The position numbers and the translations under genes are program-made. A stretch of 64,000 bases of DNA from positions 89,623 through 153,622 of the forward strand of contig NZ_FIZY01000004.1 of the NCBI RefSeq assembly GCF_900060185.1, read 5' to 3'. Shown here piece after piece: positions 38,021 to 47,682 of the stretch (its first letter is position 1; every line of letters starts with the position of its first letter). The notes beneath the pieces are model-generated. The model was not told the DNA's origin. It did no database searches and was given only the letters and a program-made list of their open reading frames with translations. This DNA is from Grimontia marina. Its GTDB lineage: Bacteria > Pseudomonadota > Gammaproteobacteria > Enterobacterales > Vibrionaceae.

Positions 38021-38725
38021 ATGTGTAGTATCAAACAAAACCTAGAACAGGTCACCAGCCAAATAGACAGTGCCGCACAAAAATGCGGGAGAGACGCCTC
38101 TGGCGTGCAATTACTCGCTGTCAGCAAAACCAAACCCATTGAAGCCATCGCAGATGCCGTGGAAGCAGGCCACACCCTGTTCGGCGAAAACTATGTGCAG
38201 GAGGGTGTCGAAAAAATCACCCATTTCAGTGCGATTTACCCCGATCTCGAATGGCACTTTATTGGCCCTATCCAGTCCAATAAAACCCGGCCGATTGCCG
38301 AGTACTTCGATTGGGTTCACTCGATTGACCGTAGCAAGATTGCGCAACGCCTGAGCGATCAGCGTCCGGATGAATTAGCGCCACTTCAAGTGCTGATTCA
38401 GGTGAACACCAGCGGTGAGGTCTCTAAATCCGGCACCGGATTTGAAGAAGTGAAAACGCTGGCAGATGGAATCGATGCATTGCCAAACCTGACGCTTCGC
38501 GGCCTGATGTGCATTCCACAGCCGGAAGACGATCACCAGAAACAGCTAGAGGCCTTCGCGCCACTGTCCGCACTGTTTGAAGAAATGAAAGCAGGTCGAC
38601 CGCAATTTGATACCCTGTCGATGGGTATGAGCGGCGACATGGATGCAGCGATTGCTTCCGGCAGCACCATGGTGCGTATCGGAACCGCAATTTTCGGTGC
38701 GCGTGACTATAGCAACCGCAAATAA
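38021..38725 (+). CDS. yggS: Pyridoxal phosphate homeostasis protein YggS (PLPBP)
   Basis: 234 residues (E. coli 234). Single-domain alanine-racemase-like barrel. The PLP-binding Lys is in LLAVSKTKPIEAI near residue 36; also GENYVQEG, WHFIGPIQSNK and the phosphate-binding LSMGMSGDMDAAI. It binds PLP without known catalytic turnover and balances B6 vitamers and amino acid pools. First of a run yggS-proC-yggT-yggU, as in E. coli and many relatives. Confidence 0.95.
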   Translation: MCSIKQNLEQVTSQIDSAAQKCGRDASGVQLLAVSKTKPIEAIADAVEAGHTLFGENYVQEGVEKITHFSAIYPDLEWHFIGPIQSNKTRPIAEYFDWVHSIDRSKIAQRLSDQRPDELAPLQVLIQVNTSGEVSKSGTGFEEVKTLADGIDALPNLTLRGLMCIPQPEDDHQKQLEAFAPLSALFEEMKAGRPQFDTLSMGMSGDMDAAIASGSTMVRIGTAIFGARDYSNRK

Positions 38726-38759
38726 CCCGTTAACCTCCTTCGCAAAGGAAATATTATTG

Positions 38760-39578
38760 ATGGAACAACGCACAATCGCCTTTATCGGTGCCGGCAACAT
38801 GGCACGTTCGATCATTGCTGGCCTAGTTGAATCTGGCTATCCAGCAGATAAAATCACTGCTGTTAACCGTACACCGGAAAAAAGCGCCGCGTTTCGTGAA
38901 ACCTTTGGCACCAATGCTAATGAAGACGGTATTGAAAGCGCGAAGCAAGCCGAAGTTGTCGTGCTCGGCGTTAAGCCACAAGGCATGGAAGAGCTCCTAG
39001 CCAGCATGCAAGATGTTGACTGGTCCAATAAACTCGCGATTTCTGTTGCTGCCGGCATCTCAGTATCGCGTCTGAGCGAAATGGCTGGCACACCGCTCAA
39101 CCTTGTTCGTGTGATGCCAAACACACCTTCACTGGTTGGTGAAGGAATGAGTGGCCTTTATGCGCCAGAATCTGTATCTGATGCTGACCGACAATTCTCA
39201 GGCGAACTGTTGAGCGCCGTCGGAAAAATCTGCTGGGTGAATGAAGAATCTGGCATCAATGGTGTCATTGCTGCAGCCGGCAGTGCACCTGCCTATTTCT
39301 TCCTGTTTATGGAAGCCATGCAGAAAGAAGCAGAGCGTCAGGGGTTTGATAAACAAACCGCACGGGAGCTTGTACAGCAAGCAGCACTCGGTGCGGCTAA
39401 AATGGTGGTTGCCAACCCAGACATTGAACTGGCAACCTTAAGAGAACAAGTCACGTCTAAAGGCGGCACCACCGCTGAGGCGCTTAACGTATTTAATAAC
39501 AAACAACTCACGGAAACGGTCTCTGAAGCCATGCAGGCTGCTGTACGCCGTGCCGAAGAGATGGAATCGCTATTTTAG
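38760..39578 (+). CDS. proC: Pyrroline-5-carboxylate reductase
   Basis: 272 residues from the ATG at 38760, with AAAGGA about ten bases upstream. N-terminal NAD(P)-binding IAFIGAGNMARSIIAGL, central VRVMPNTPSLVGEGMSGLY and the substrate-binding C-terminal part AAAGSAPAYFFLFMEAM and TSKGGTTAEALNVF. It carries out the last step of proline synthesis, relevant to osmoprotection in a marine bacterium. It lies 34 bases after yggS. Confidence 0.96.
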   Translation: MEQRTIAFIGAGNMARSIIAGLVESGYPADKITAVNRTPEKSAAFRETFGTNANEDGIESAKQAEVVVLGVKPQGMEELLASMQDVDWSNKLAISVAAGISVSRLSEMAGTPLNLVRVMPNTPSLVGEGMSGLYAPESVSDADRQFSGELLSAVGKICWVNEESGINGVIAAAGSAPAYFFLFMEAMQKEAERQGFDKQTARELVQQAALGAAKMVVANPDIELATLREQVTSKGGTTAEALNVFNNKQLTETVSEAMQAAVRRAEEMESLF

Positions 39579-39587
39579 GGCTAACTT

Positions 39588-40154
39588 ATGAACTCGATGA
39601 ATTTTCTCGTTTCAACACTGTTCGATCTTTACATCATGGTGGTGTTGCTTCGGGTCTGGTTGCAGTGGGCACGCGCTGACTTCTATAACCCATTCAGCCA
39701 ATTTGTGGTGAAAGCCACCCAGCCAGTGGTTTCACCACTGCGCCGCATCATTCCTTCAGTTGGCAGTCTGGATCTGGCAACAGTGCTGTTTGCTTACCTG
39801 CTGTGTGTGGCGAAATTCTTCACCTTGCAACTGGTCGGTTCAGGTACCTTGGTGTTTGATTCCAGCTACTTGCTGATTGGTTTGGTGGCGCTGGTGAAAG
39901 CTGCAGGTGGCCTGCTGTTCTGGGTACTGATCCTTCGCGCGATTCTGAGCTGGGTGAGCCAAGGGCGCAGCCCAATTGAATATGTGATGGTGCAGCTTAC
40001 TGAGCCACTGGTCGCGCCCATTCGCCGCGTGATCCCACCACTGGGCGGTCTGGATCTCAGTATCCTGTTCCTGTTTATCGCGCTGCAGTTCCTGAACTTC
40101 TTTATCGGCGATCTGCTGAGCCCTTACTTCGGTAATCTGTGGTTCGTGCTGTAA
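39588..40154 (+). CDS. yggT: YggT family membrane protein
   Basis: 188 residues made of two similar halves. Each has a hydrophobic segment followed by a motif such as NPFSQFVVKATQPVVSPLRRIIP (first half, about 36-58) and the corresponding PIEYVMVQLTEPLVAPIRRVIPP (second half). About four membrane helices are expected. The family is linked to osmotic or potassium stress and to cell-division-associated membrane organisation in other bacteria, but no firm biochemical role is known. It lies nine bases after proC and three before yggU, so it is operonic. Confidence 0.9.
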   Translation: MNSMNFLVSTLFDLYIMVVLLRVWLQWARADFYNPFSQFVVKATQPVVSPLRRIIPSVGSLDLATVLFAYLLCVAKFFTLQLVGSGTLVFDSSYLLIGLVALVKAAGGLLFWVLILRAILSWVSQGRSPIEYVMVQLTEPLVAPIRRVIPPLGGLDLSILFLFIALQFLNFFIGDLLSPYFGNLWFVL

Positions 40155-40157
40155 ATC

Positions 40158-40469
40158 ATGACCGCACCACGCCCTGCCTGGCTGGATAACGATGACCTTA
40201 TCTTAAGGCTCTATATCCAGCCCAAGGCCAGCAGGGACTAATGGATGGGGCAACACGGCGAGGAAATCAAACTCGCCATCACCGCCCCGCCTGTTGATGG
40301 CAAAGCCAACGCCCACCTCACCAAATTCCTGTCGAAACAGTTCAAAGTGGCCAAAGGCCAGATTGATATCGAAAAAGGTGAGCTTGGCAGACACAAGCAG
40401 GTTCGCATTCACAGCCCTTCGCTTTGTCCCGATGCCATCAGTGATCTGATCCCCGCACTTAAGCAGTAA
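40158..40469 (+). pseudogene. yggU: YggU/DUF167 family gene interrupted by an in-frame TAA
   Basis: From the ATG at 40158, three bases after yggT, the frame reads 27 family-like residues ending QPKASRD, then TAA at 40239-40241. It continues in the same frame as [17 protein letters not shown], then [17 protein letters not shown] and [12 protein letters not shown] to the natural stop at 40469. The total of 103 codons and both halves align with E. coli YggU (96 residues), where a sense codon occupies the stop position. One substitution (for example GAA, CAA or TCA to TAA) explains it. Reinitiation at the ATG at 40245 could make a 74-residue C-terminal part. The family function is unknown. Confidence 0.8.
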
Positions 40470-40563
40470 TTAAAAGGTGCGTTCTTTCCCGGGCTACTAA
40501 GCAAATGGTCTTAGGCGACTCAGCAAATGGACGCACTGGTTTCACCCGACAAGGATATTCGCC

Positions 40564-40998
40564 ATGAAACGTTTCTTTCTCCCGCTGATCAGCGCACTGA
40601 TGCTGCTCTCCCCCTTCGCACACGCTGGTCAGTCTAAAGGCATCGGCACGTTGGAAGTGCATTACTCGGCGTTTAACTCCACCTTTATCACCCCAAAAGT
40701 TGCCAAGGCCTATGATCTGAAACGCAGTGGTGTGAATGCCATCCTGAACATCGCCATTTTAGACAAAGCACAGGCCGGAAAGCCGGCACTCACGGCAACA
40801 CTGACTGGCGAAGCACGTAATCTTCTAGGCAATAAAAAACCACTGATCTTCCGCGAAGTACGCGAAGGCGATGCGATTTATTATCTGGCTGAACTTCGGT
40901 TTGCCAACGAAGAGAATTACGCCTTCACTATTGATATCAGCGCAGAAGGAAACCGCAGCGGAAAACTGACCTTTAACCAGACGTTTTACGCTGACTGA
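40564..40998 (+). CDS. DUF4426 domain periplasmic protein
   Basis: 144 residues with a clear signal peptide ([22 protein letters not shown], cleavage after about residue 21), so periplasmic or outer-membrane associated. The mature part is mostly beta-strand-like with [21 protein letters not shown] at the start, typical of DUF4426. No catalytic motif. In vibrios a gene of this family sits between yggU and rdgB, as here. Function unknown. Its own terminator follows at 41021. Confidence 0.8.
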   Translation: MKRFFLPLISALMLLSPFAHAGQSKGIGTLEVHYSAFNSTFITPKVAKAYDLKRSGVNAILNIAILDKAQAGKPALTATLTGEARNLLGNKKPLIFREVREGDAIYYLAELRFANEENYAFTIDISAEGNRSGKLTFNQTFYAD

Positions 40999-41020
40999 CC
41001 CCTGTTTATTCAGGTATCAT

Positions 41021-41046
41021 GGCGCCCATTGCGGCGCCTTTTTTTG
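41021..41046 (+). terminator. Terminator after DUF4426 gene
   Basis: GGCGCC (41021-41026), loop CATTGC, GGCGCC (41033-41038), then seven T residues. Confidence 0.8.
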
Positions 41047-41086
41047 GTTTTCGATTCGCGGCCGCCCCCAAATTCAGGAGAGAACA

Positions 41087-41683
41087 ATGAGCAAAGTGGT
41101 TCTGGCAACAGGTAACGCTGGCAAAGTCAAAGAGATGGCTGATCTGCTACAGGATTTCGGTCTGGAAGTGTTTGCACAAAGTGAGTTCGCGGTAAAAGAC
41201 GCTGACGAAACTGGCACCACCTTCATTGAAAACGCCATCATCAAAGCGCGCCATGCAGCAAAAGAAACTGGCCTGCCAGCAATCGCAGATGACTCCGGTT
41301 TGGAAGTGGATTACCTCAACGGTGCACCGGGCGTTTACAGCGCACGTTATGCCGGAGAGGGAAAAGGCGATCAGGCGAATCTGGAAAAGCTGCTGGAAAA
41401 TATGGCGGACGCACCGGATGACAAACGCACCGCACGTTTCCACTGTGTGCTGGTTTATATGCGCCACGCCAACGACCCAACACCACTGGTCTGCCACGGC
41501 AAATTCGAAGGCACCATCGCCCGTGAAGCGACGGGCTCACACGGTTTTGGTTACGACCCAGTGTTTTACGTCGAAGAATATGGCTGCACACTGGCAAACA
41601 TTGAGCCTGCGGTGAAAAAGCAAATCTCACACCGCGGTCAGGCGCTGAAGAAGCTGTTTGCTGCCATGAGCGAAGAGAAGTAG
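41087..41683 (+). CDS. rdgB: dITP/XTP pyrophosphatase
   Basis: 198 residues (E. coli RdgB 197). N-terminal [17 protein letters not shown] (substrate loop), [24 protein letters not shown] (metal site) and [18 protein letters not shown] (nucleobase pocket). It hydrolyses non-canonical purine triphosphates to keep dITP and XTP out of DNA. AGGAG precedes the start. hemW follows nine bases later, as in E. coli. Confidence 0.96.
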   Translation: MSKVVLATGNAGKVKEMADLLQDFGLEVFAQSEFAVKDADETGTTFIENAIIKARHAAKETGLPAIADDSGLEVDYLNGAPGVYSARYAGEGKGDQANLEKLLENMADAPDDKRTARFHCVLVYMRHANDPTPLVCHGKFEGTIAREATGSHGFGYDPVFYVEEYGCTLANIEPAVKKQISHRGQALKKLFAAMSEEK

Positions 41684-41692
41684 TAATCCCCG

Positions 41693-42844
41693 ATGGCGGT
41701 TCACATTCCCCTGAGCCTTTATGTTCACATCCCCTGGTGTGTGCAAAAGTGCCCGTACTGCGATTTCAACTCCCACACGCTGAAAGGCGAGGTGCCGGAG
41801 CACGACTACATTGATGCCTTACTTGATGATTTGAGGAAAGACCTCAACCGTTTCAAAGGGGTGAGTGGCCGTGAATTGCATTCCATCTTCATTGGTGGTG
41901 GTACACCGAGCCTGATGTCACCGGAAGAGATCACCCGCTTGCTGCAAGGCATCGAAGCGCAGATCCCGTTTGATGATGGCATTGAAATCACCATGGAAGC
42001 CAACCCCGGCACCGTGGAAGCCGACAAGTTCGTGGCTTACCGCAAAGCTGGCGTGAACCGCATATCGATTGGCGTGCAGAGCTTTGATAACCAAAAGCTC
42101 GCCCGTCTTGGTCGCATTCACGGCGCGGATGAAGCCAAACGCGCCGCTAATCTTGCGCACGAAGCTGGGCTTAACAGCTTTAACCTCGATCTGATGCATG
42201 GTCTTCCTGATCAAACACCCGAAGGCGCGCTGGATGACCTCAAACAGGCGATTGCGCTCAATCCGCCGCACCTTTCCTGGTATCAGCTCACTATCGAGCC
42301 GAACACCCAGTATTACTCCAAGCCCCCAACACTGCCGGATGATGACGATCTTTGGGACATCTTCGAACAAGGCCACAAACTGCTGTCTGATGCCGGTTAT
42401 GTACAGTATGAAACCTCTGGCTACAGCAAGCCGGGATTCCAGTGCCGTCACAACCTCAACTACTGGCGTTTTGGTGATTATCTGGGTATCGGTTGCGGTG
42501 CTCACGGCAAAATTACCTTGGATGACAATACCGTACAGCGCACAGTAAAAGTGAAACATCCGCGCGGATATCTCGATCCTGAGAAAGACTACCTCAGCGA
42601 ATTGCATATAGTGGAAGCAGATGAACTGCCGTTCGAGTTCTTCATGAACCGATTCCGACTGGTGGAGTCCTGCCCGAAAGCCGATTACCCGGCAAGAACA
42701 GGGCTGGCACTCGACACCGTCGAAACGCCGCTTCGACATGCGATTGAGGAAGGCTTGCTGGCTGAGACTGACACCCACTGGCAAGTGACAGAGAAAGGGC
42801 GATTGTTCCTGAACGATCTGCTCGCAGGGTTCATCAACGAGTAG
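41693..42844 (+). CDS. hemW: Heme chaperone HemW (radical SAM)
   Basis: 383 residues (E. coli 378). The radical SAM cluster motif CxxxCxxC is seen as CVQKCPYC near residue 16 and is followed by the family's DFNSH. Further SAM-binding segments are IFIGGGTPSLM and EITMEANPGTVE. The C-terminal HemN-like domain ends in RLFLNDLLAGFI. It is related to HemN but lacks coproporphyrinogen activity in characterised homologues, which instead bind and transfer heme to respiratory proteins. A hairpin overlaps the stop codon. Confidence 0.94.
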   Translation: MAVHIPLSLYVHIPWCVQKCPYCDFNSHTLKGEVPEHDYIDALLDDLRKDLNRFKGVSGRELHSIFIGGGTPSLMSPEEITRLLQGIEAQIPFDDGIEITMEANPGTVEADKFVAYRKAGVNRISIGVQSFDNQKLARLGRIHGADEAKRAANLAHEAGLNSFNLDLMHGLPDQTPEGALDDLKQAIALNPPHLSWYQLTIEPNTQYYSKPPTLPDDDDLWDIFEQGHKLLSDAGYVQYETSGYSKPGFQCRHNLNYWRFGDYLGIGCGAHGKITLDDNTVQRTVKVKHPRGYLDPEKDYLSELHIVEADELPFEFFMNRFRLVESCPKADYPARTGLALDTVETPLRHAIEEGLLAETDTHWQVTEKGRLFLNDLLAGFINE

Positions 42845-42870
42845 GCAGCCAATGCGACGCTGCCTTTTGT
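42843..42870 (+). terminator. Terminator of hemW
   Basis: AGGCAGC (42843-42849) pairs with GCTGCCT (42859-42865), followed by TTTGTT. The stem begins within the hemW stop codon. Confidence 0.65.
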
Positions 42871-42897
42871 TCTCGATAGCAAAGGACAGCGTTGTAG

Positions 42898-44850
42898 ATG
42901 AAGAAGTATCTGATTGCCCTTGGCGCTCTGGCGAGTTTCCCGCAACTCGCTTTGGCGCAGAATGCCTTATATGCCGCTTTGCCCGATTGGGTAGAGCCTA
43001 TCTCCCAAATTCCAGAGATCGACAAAAGCGCCCACTATTACGATCAACAATTTCTGATTGTTGATCGGCAGCTTAACCTTGTCGCGACAAATCCCGTCGA
43101 ATACAAACGCTACACCAGCAAAGTAGTGTCAATTGAAGGTGTTGAATCCGGCTCCCAGATCTCGATCGAATTCGATCCGTCCTATCAAAAAGTCGCTATC
43201 CACCGCCTCGAACTGGTGCGCGATGGCAAAGTGCTGGATCGAAAAGAAACCGCGGAGATCGACCGATTCAAACGGGAGGTTGATCTCGATTCACTGCTCT
43301 ACAACGGCGATGAAACCCTGCATATCGTCCTCAATGACGTTCAGATGGGCGATGTGATTGATGTTAGCTACACCATAACCGGCTTCAATCCCGTGTTTGG
43401 CGAGCGTCGCGAGTGGTACATCAAAACCGGCTGGGCAAGCACGGTGGCACTGGTGAATGCGCGTATTCTGGCCCCTTCAGACAGTGGCATTTCCGTCACC
43501 AATCTAGACGGAAAAGGACAGGGCGATTTTCGCCAGACCCGCAATGATGACATCACCACCTTTACCTATCGCGAAACAAACGGCCTGTATGATTTCGACG
43601 AACCAGAGCAGCCGCGCTGGTATAACCCCTACCCGTATCTTCATGTTTCTAGCTATAGCAGTTGGAAAGATGTGGTGAGTTGGGCGCTACCACTTTACCA
43701 AGCCACGCCGGACGACGAAGAAGTGCAGGCATTGGTGAAAGACATCCAACAAACTTATCCGGATGCGCCGGAGAAGCAGGCTGTGGCTGCGATTCATTTT
43801 GTGCAGAACAACATCCGCTATCTGGGTATTGAAAACGGCATTGGCTCGCACAAGCCACGCCCACCAGAGCAAATCCTTTCTCAAGGCTACGGCGATTGCA
43901 AAGACAAAGCCCTACTGCTGGTTTCCATGTTGGAAGCCATGGGGATTGAGGCCTATCCAGCATTAGTTGATACCTTCTGGCGCGAACAGCTGCTGCATCA
44001 ACCTGCTGCACCTTTTAGTTTCAACCATGTAATCGTAGCGCTGAAAAAGGACGGCGAATGGATTTGGGTTGATGCCACCCGTACCCATCAGGGTAACCGC
44101 CTCGACACCCTTGCCCAGTCAAGACTCGGCTATGGCCTGATCCTCAAACCTGATAGCGAACAGCTCACCCAGATGGCAACACAGGAAGTTCCTGTGACTC
44201 AGGACATCGAGCAGCGTTATGTCGTCAATCATGCCAATGCACAGAGCTATCTGGCGGTGAAAACCACCTATCGCGGGCTGGAAGCTGAGCAATGGCGTCG
44301 TTACCTTGAGTCCAAACCGCTTCGTGAGCTTGGAGAGGAATATGCTAACTACTATGCCGGCTTCTTCAGTGGTCTCGACTTCCTGCGTCCGTTGTCTATC
44401 AGCGACGATAAAGACCTGAACGAGCTGACAGTCAATGAAGCATACGTGATTGAAGACCTCTGGTCGAAGAGCGATGACACCTATTCGTTTGTGATTTCCG
44501 GTGACATTGTTGATGACTACCTGACCAAGCCGGATCTCATCCGTCGCAAAACCCCATTCCGTTTTGGCACCGATGGGGCGGTTCGCCAGAAAATCAAATT
44601 GAGTCTTCCTGAAAACTGGAACATAGAGCAGTCCGAAAGCACAGTGAATAATCCGTTTTTCGAATTCAAAAGCTCACTGAAAACCGTGGCCGAACCCGGT
44701 GATGTTTTGCTGGATAATACCTATGTGGAAGCGGATTACTACTACCGCGCCAAAACCCGCCACGTTGAAGCCAAAGAGCTGCGTCATTACATGAAACATG
44801 TGGATGAGGCCTGGCAAAACGTGGATTACGAGTTTACCTACAGACCGTAA
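42898..44850 (+). CDS. DUF3857/transglutaminase-like domain exported protein
   Basis: 650 residues with a signal peptide (MKKYLIALGALASFPQLALAQ, cleavage near 21), so periplasmic. The N-terminal half fits the DUF3857 beta domain (IEFDPSYQKVAIHRLELVRDG). The middle is a transglutaminase-like domain with Cys in GYGDCKDKALLLVSMLEAMG, His in FSFNHVIVAL and Asp in WIWVDATRT, an intact Cys-His-Asp triad. The C-terminal part is a beta-rich DUF3858-like region. Substrate unknown; family members may act as proteases or in polymer processing. No operon partners: terminators on both sides. Confidence 0.82.
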   Translation: MKKYLIALGALASFPQLALAQNALYAALPDWVEPISQIPEIDKSAHYYDQQFLIVDRQLNLVATNPVEYKRYTSKVVSIEGVESGSQISIEFDPSYQKVAIHRLELVRDGKVLDRKETAEIDRFKREVDLDSLLYNGDETLHIVLNDVQMGDVIDVSYTITGFNPVFGERREWYIKTGWASTVALVNARILAPSDSGISVTNLDGKGQGDFRQTRNDDITTFTYRETNGLYDFDEPEQPRWYNPYPYLHVSSYSSWKDVVSWALPLYQATPDDEEVQALVKDIQQTYPDAPEKQAVAAIHFVQNNIRYLGIENGIGSHKPRPPEQILSQGYGDCKDKALLLVSMLEAMGIEAYPALVDTFWREQLLHQPAAPFSFNHVIVALKKDGEWIWVDATRTHQGNRLDTLAQSRLGYGLILKPDSEQLTQMATQEVPVTQDIEQRYVVNHANAQSYLAVKTTYRGLEAEQWRRYLESKPLRELGEEYANYYAGFFSGLDFLRPLSISDDKDLNELTVNEAYVIEDLWSKSDDTYSFVISGDIVDDYLTKPDLIRRKTPFRFGTDGAVRQKIKLSLPENWNIEQSESTVNNPFFEFKSSLKTVAEPGDVLLDNTYVEADYYYRAKTRHVEAKELRHYMKHVDEAWQNVDYEFTYRP

Positions 44851-44869
44851 AAAGACAGACAGCAGAAAC

Positions 44870-44899
44870 AAAAACAGCGCGGAAATCCGCGCTGTTTTT
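44870..44899. terminator. Bidirectional terminator
   Basis: A 14-bp stem (44870-44883 with 44886-44899, core ACAGCGCGGA) with A- and T-runs, between the transglutaminase-like gene and the convergent yggN. Confidence 0.88.
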
Positions 44900-44913
44900 C
44901 TATCATGTTTTCA

Positions 44914-45675
44914 CTAGCGAACAGTGACAGTTTTCCAGCCTTTCAGCGCAGGAATAAGTTCAGAAATCTCTGATTCCCGATCCTGCCAGACGCCAAGACG
45001 AGAACAAAGCTCCTGTCTGACACCCACGGTACGATTGCGCTGCACACGGACTTCATTGGCGAGCTTATCCTGAAGCGTAGCCATCTTCTTGGAGATAAAT
45101 TCCATGCGATTGTTCTGACCAGCGCTCAATGCCGCTATGTCCATCAAGCCACGGCTCGAAACGGTGGCGATTAACTGCGGCAGGCTTGATTCCAGTTCGC
45201 GTACTGTGTGGGTCAGCGCTCTATGGTTAAGCTGTGGCGAATGATCCTCAGCGTAAAACGAGGCACTGACACTGCGTTGCAGATGCTGGTGGAACTGACC
45301 AAACTCACCACGAAGGCTGCTTTGTTCACCCAATTCTGTCGCCAACACGCCATCAAGCGCACGCCAGGAGGTTTGCAGCTCATCAGACAAAGATTTACTG
45401 ATAAATGGTAAATCAGCACGCACTCTCTCGCTATAAGCGGTGAGAGAGGCCTTCTGTGCATCATTCAGACTAACGCGGTGTACATCGACATAGAGGTTGC
45501 CGTTGGGCTCGATGCGGAACGTATTATTGTTCTGCTCGATAAAGATACTGTTGGACTTGATTTCAATATCGCCATGAAGCTCAGGGCGACAAGCGTCCGC
45601 CGCCGCAAGAAATGGCAACATCGCCAACAACGCACAGGATACTTTCAGCATATTTGTCAGACTCACAATTCCCAT
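44914..45675 (-). CDS. yggN: DUF2884 family exported protein YggN
   Basis: 253 residues from the ATG at 45673-45675, which has GGAGAAGG upstream; other in-frame starts at 45690 and 45651 have weaker sites. Signal peptide MLKVSCALLAMLPFLAAADA at about 9-28. The family pattern FRIEPNGNLYVDVHRVSLN and the C-terminal QELCSRLGVWQD match E. coli YggN. The mature part is largely helical and charged, likely coiled coil. Function unknown; it lies near glsA and mutY in many gammaproteobacteria. Confidence 0.82.
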   Translation of the reverse strand: MGIVSLTNMLKVSCALLAMLPFLAAADACRPELHGDIEIKSNSIFIEQNNNTFRIEPNGNLYVDVHRVSLNDAQKASLTAYSERVRADLPFISKSLSDELQTSWRALDGVLATELGEQSSLRGEFGQFHQHLQRSVSASFYAEDHSPQLNHRALTHTVRELESSLPQLIATVSSRGLMDIAALSAGQNNRMEFISKKMATLQDKLANEVRVQRNRTVGVRQELCSRLGVWQDRESEISELIPALKGWKTVTVR

Positions 45676-45760
45676 AGACCTTCTCCGCATCTCAGGCTTA
45701 GACGGTGCAACCCTGTTTAGAAGTCACACCTGTCCAGGCACTAGTGTCTGACTTCAGACC

Positions 45761-46681
45761 CTAGAAGATTGAACGGCCGATGCGCTCTGCCAGCAGTTCT
45801 AGTGCTGCTGTGCCCGCGAGGGAGTTGCCTGATGGATCCAGCTCCGGTGACCAGACGGCGATAGACATTTCGCCCGGCACGATTGCAATGATCCCACCAC
45901 CGACGCCGGATTTACCCGGCATGCCAACTCGGTAAGCAAACTCCCCAGCGCCATCGTACAAACCGCAGGTGGCGAGAAGCGCATTCACCTGCTTACTCTG
46001 AGTCTGGCTGACAATTGTTTTTTCTGCGCCTAAAGGAAGTCCCTTATTTGCCAAATAGTTAAAGGTCTTTGCCAAATCCACACAGCTCATTTGAAGTGCA
46101 CAGTAATGGAAATAATTGGCCAGTACCGGCATCACATCGTTGTCGAAATTGCCGAAAGCCCTCATCAGATAAGCGATTGAGGCATTGCGATCGCTGTGAT
46201 CCATTTCGGAAGATGCCACCACTTTGTCGTAGCAAATATGCTCGTTACCGGACAGTCGACGAACGAATTCCAGCATACGTTGACGGGGTGCAGAAAGACG
46301 ACTGTGGAGCATGTCGCATACCACCAGCGCGCCAGCATTGATGAATAGATTTCGGGGGATCCCCTGCTCCATTTCCAACTGGATCATCGAGTTGAATGCC
46401 TGACCGGAAGGCTCTTTACCCACCCGATGCCAAATCTCCTCTGGCTGGTAATTTTGCAGGGCTAGCGTGAGACTGAGCACCTTGGAAATAGACTGAATAG
46501 AAAAGGCTTCTTCGGCATCACCCGCTTTGATGATTTCGCCGTCGTTGTAGCACACCGCGATACCCAACTTAGAGGCTGGCACTTTTTTCAGAGCCGGAAT
46601 ATAGTCGGCGACTTTGCCCTGTCCGATCAGCGGACGAACTTCTTCCAGGATACTGCTCAAAAGCTCTGGGGTGGGTTTCAT
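45761..46681 (-). CDS. glsA: Glutaminase
   Basis: 306 residues (E. coli YneH/GlsB 308). Serine-dependent beta-lactamase-like fold: catalytic Ser and Lys in [17 protein letters not shown] (SISK motif near residue 64), with [11 protein letters not shown] and [25 protein letters not shown] downstream. It hydrolyses glutamine to glutamate and ammonia, which helps acid tolerance and nitrogen supply. Single gene; the terminator just upstream belongs to trmB. Confidence 0.95.
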   Translation of the reverse strand: MKPTPELLSSILEEVRPLIGQGKVADYIPALKKVPASKLGIAVCYNDGEIIKAGDAEEAFSIQSISKVLSLTLALQNYQPEEIWHRVGKEPSGQAFNSMIQLEMEQGIPRNLFINAGALVVCDMLHSRLSAPRQRMLEFVRRLSGNEHICYDKVVASSEMDHSDRNASIAYLMRAFGNFDNDVMPVLANYFHYCALQMSCVDLAKTFNYLANKGLPLGAEKTIVSQTQSKQVNALLATCGLYDGAGEFAYRVGMPGKSGVGGGIIAIVPGEMSIAVWSPELDPSGNSLAGTAALELLAERIGRSIF

Positions 46682-46696
46682 TGCTATCTCCAGTGG

Positions 46697-46725
46697 TCAA
46701 AAAAGCCAACACGAGGTTGGCTTTT
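46697..46725 (-). terminator. Terminator of trmB
   Basis: AAAAGCCAAC (46701-46710) pairs with GTTGGCTTTT (46716-46725), loop ACGAG. On the minus strand it runs into TTTTTTG. It lies about 60 bases past the trmB stop. Confidence 0.8.
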
Positions 46726-46785
46726 AACGTTCAAATCCGGCGCTAATGTAACGAAGATAAGCGCCGAAAAAGTATGACTTTATTA

Positions 46786-47502
46786 TTAATCGATGCGGGC
46801 GTATTTCATGTCCCATACACCATGGCCCAAACGATGGCCACGGGCTTCGAATTTGGTCAGAGGACGCTCTTCAGGGCGTGGAATGTAAGGACCGTCTACT
46901 GCTGTATTTTTGTAGCCTGGCGCTACATCCATCACTTCAACCATATGTTCAGCATAGTTTTCCCAGTCCGTCGCCATGTGGAATATGCCACCGATTTTCA
47001 GCTTGTCACGCAGCATTTGAACAAATGCAGGCTGAACGATACGGCGCTTGTGGTGACGCGCTTTGTGCCATGGGTCTGGGAAGAAAAGCTGAACGGTTTC
47101 AAGGCTAGCGACTGGCAGCATGTGCTCGAACACTTCAACCGCGTCGTGACACATTACGCGCAGGTTAGTGATACCTGCGTCGCGCGCTGCCATCAAACAT
47201 GCACCAACACCTGGGCTGTGCACTTCGATACCGATGAAGTTTTTCTCCTGTGCATTCTTTGCCATTTCAACCAAAGATGCGCCCATGCCGAAACCGATTT
47301 CAAGCACGACTGGGTTGTCGTTGCCGAACACTTCTGTCCAATTGAGTTGCTTCTCTTCGAAGTCGATACCCATGGTCGGCCAGCAATCGTTCATTGCTTG
47401 CTCCTGACCTTTGGTCAAACGCCCTTCGCGACGTACAAAGCTTCTGATCTTACGAATAACTTTGCCGTCTTCGTTCAATTCGGTTTTGATGACTTCTGCC
47501 AT
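46786..47502 (-). CDS. trmB: tRNA (guanine-N7)-methyltransferase
   Basis: 238 residues (E. coli 239) from the ATG at 47500-47502, giving [20 protein letters not shown] in register with the family. An in-frame extension up to 47757 would overlap mutY and is rejected. SAM-binding [17 protein letters not shown], then [13 protein letters not shown] and the catalytic [15 protein letters not shown]. It forms m7G46 in the variable loop of many tRNAs. It diverges from mutY over 180 bases, as in E. coli and vibrios. Confidence 0.95.
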   Translation of the reverse strand: MAEVIKTELNEDGKVIRKIRSFVRREGRLTKGQEQAMNDCWPTMGIDFEEKQLNWTEVFGNDNPVVLEIGFGMGASLVEMAKNAQEKNFIGIEVHSPGVGACLMAARDAGITNLRVMCHDAVEVFEHMLPVASLETVQLFFPDPWHKARHHKRRIVQPAFVQMLRDKLKIGGIFHMATDWENYAEHMVEVMDVAPGYKNTAVDGPYIPRPEERPLTKFEARGHRLGHGVWDMKYARID

Positions 47503-47682
47503 GGTGTTATGCCTGCAACTCAATAATGAAGAAAAGTTAAGCGGATCGCGCATTATCCAAAGATTGCGCCTCGGTGCAAGCTCTGTACGCCTGACGTACA
47601 AATCTTTCCAGAAAACGTGGTCTTTTTTACACAGCGACCGTAGTAGACTGTCCGCCAATAAAGATAACAAAGAGCAAGCAAA

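Noticed and set aside
40239..40241. Stop codon in yggU as programmed recoding (selenocysteine or pyrrolysine)
   Set aside because: The codon is TAA, not TGA or TAG, and no SECIS-like hairpin is evident; a nonsense mutation or sequence error is simpler.
41918..42784. 288-codon minus-strand open frame opposite hemW
   Set aside because: Antisense to a well-conserved radical SAM gene; no ribosome binding site or recognisable domain.
46774..47526. 250-codon plus-strand open frame opposite trmB
   Set aside because: Mirror of a conserved methyltransferase; Cys/His/Phe-rich composition typical of a shadow frame.
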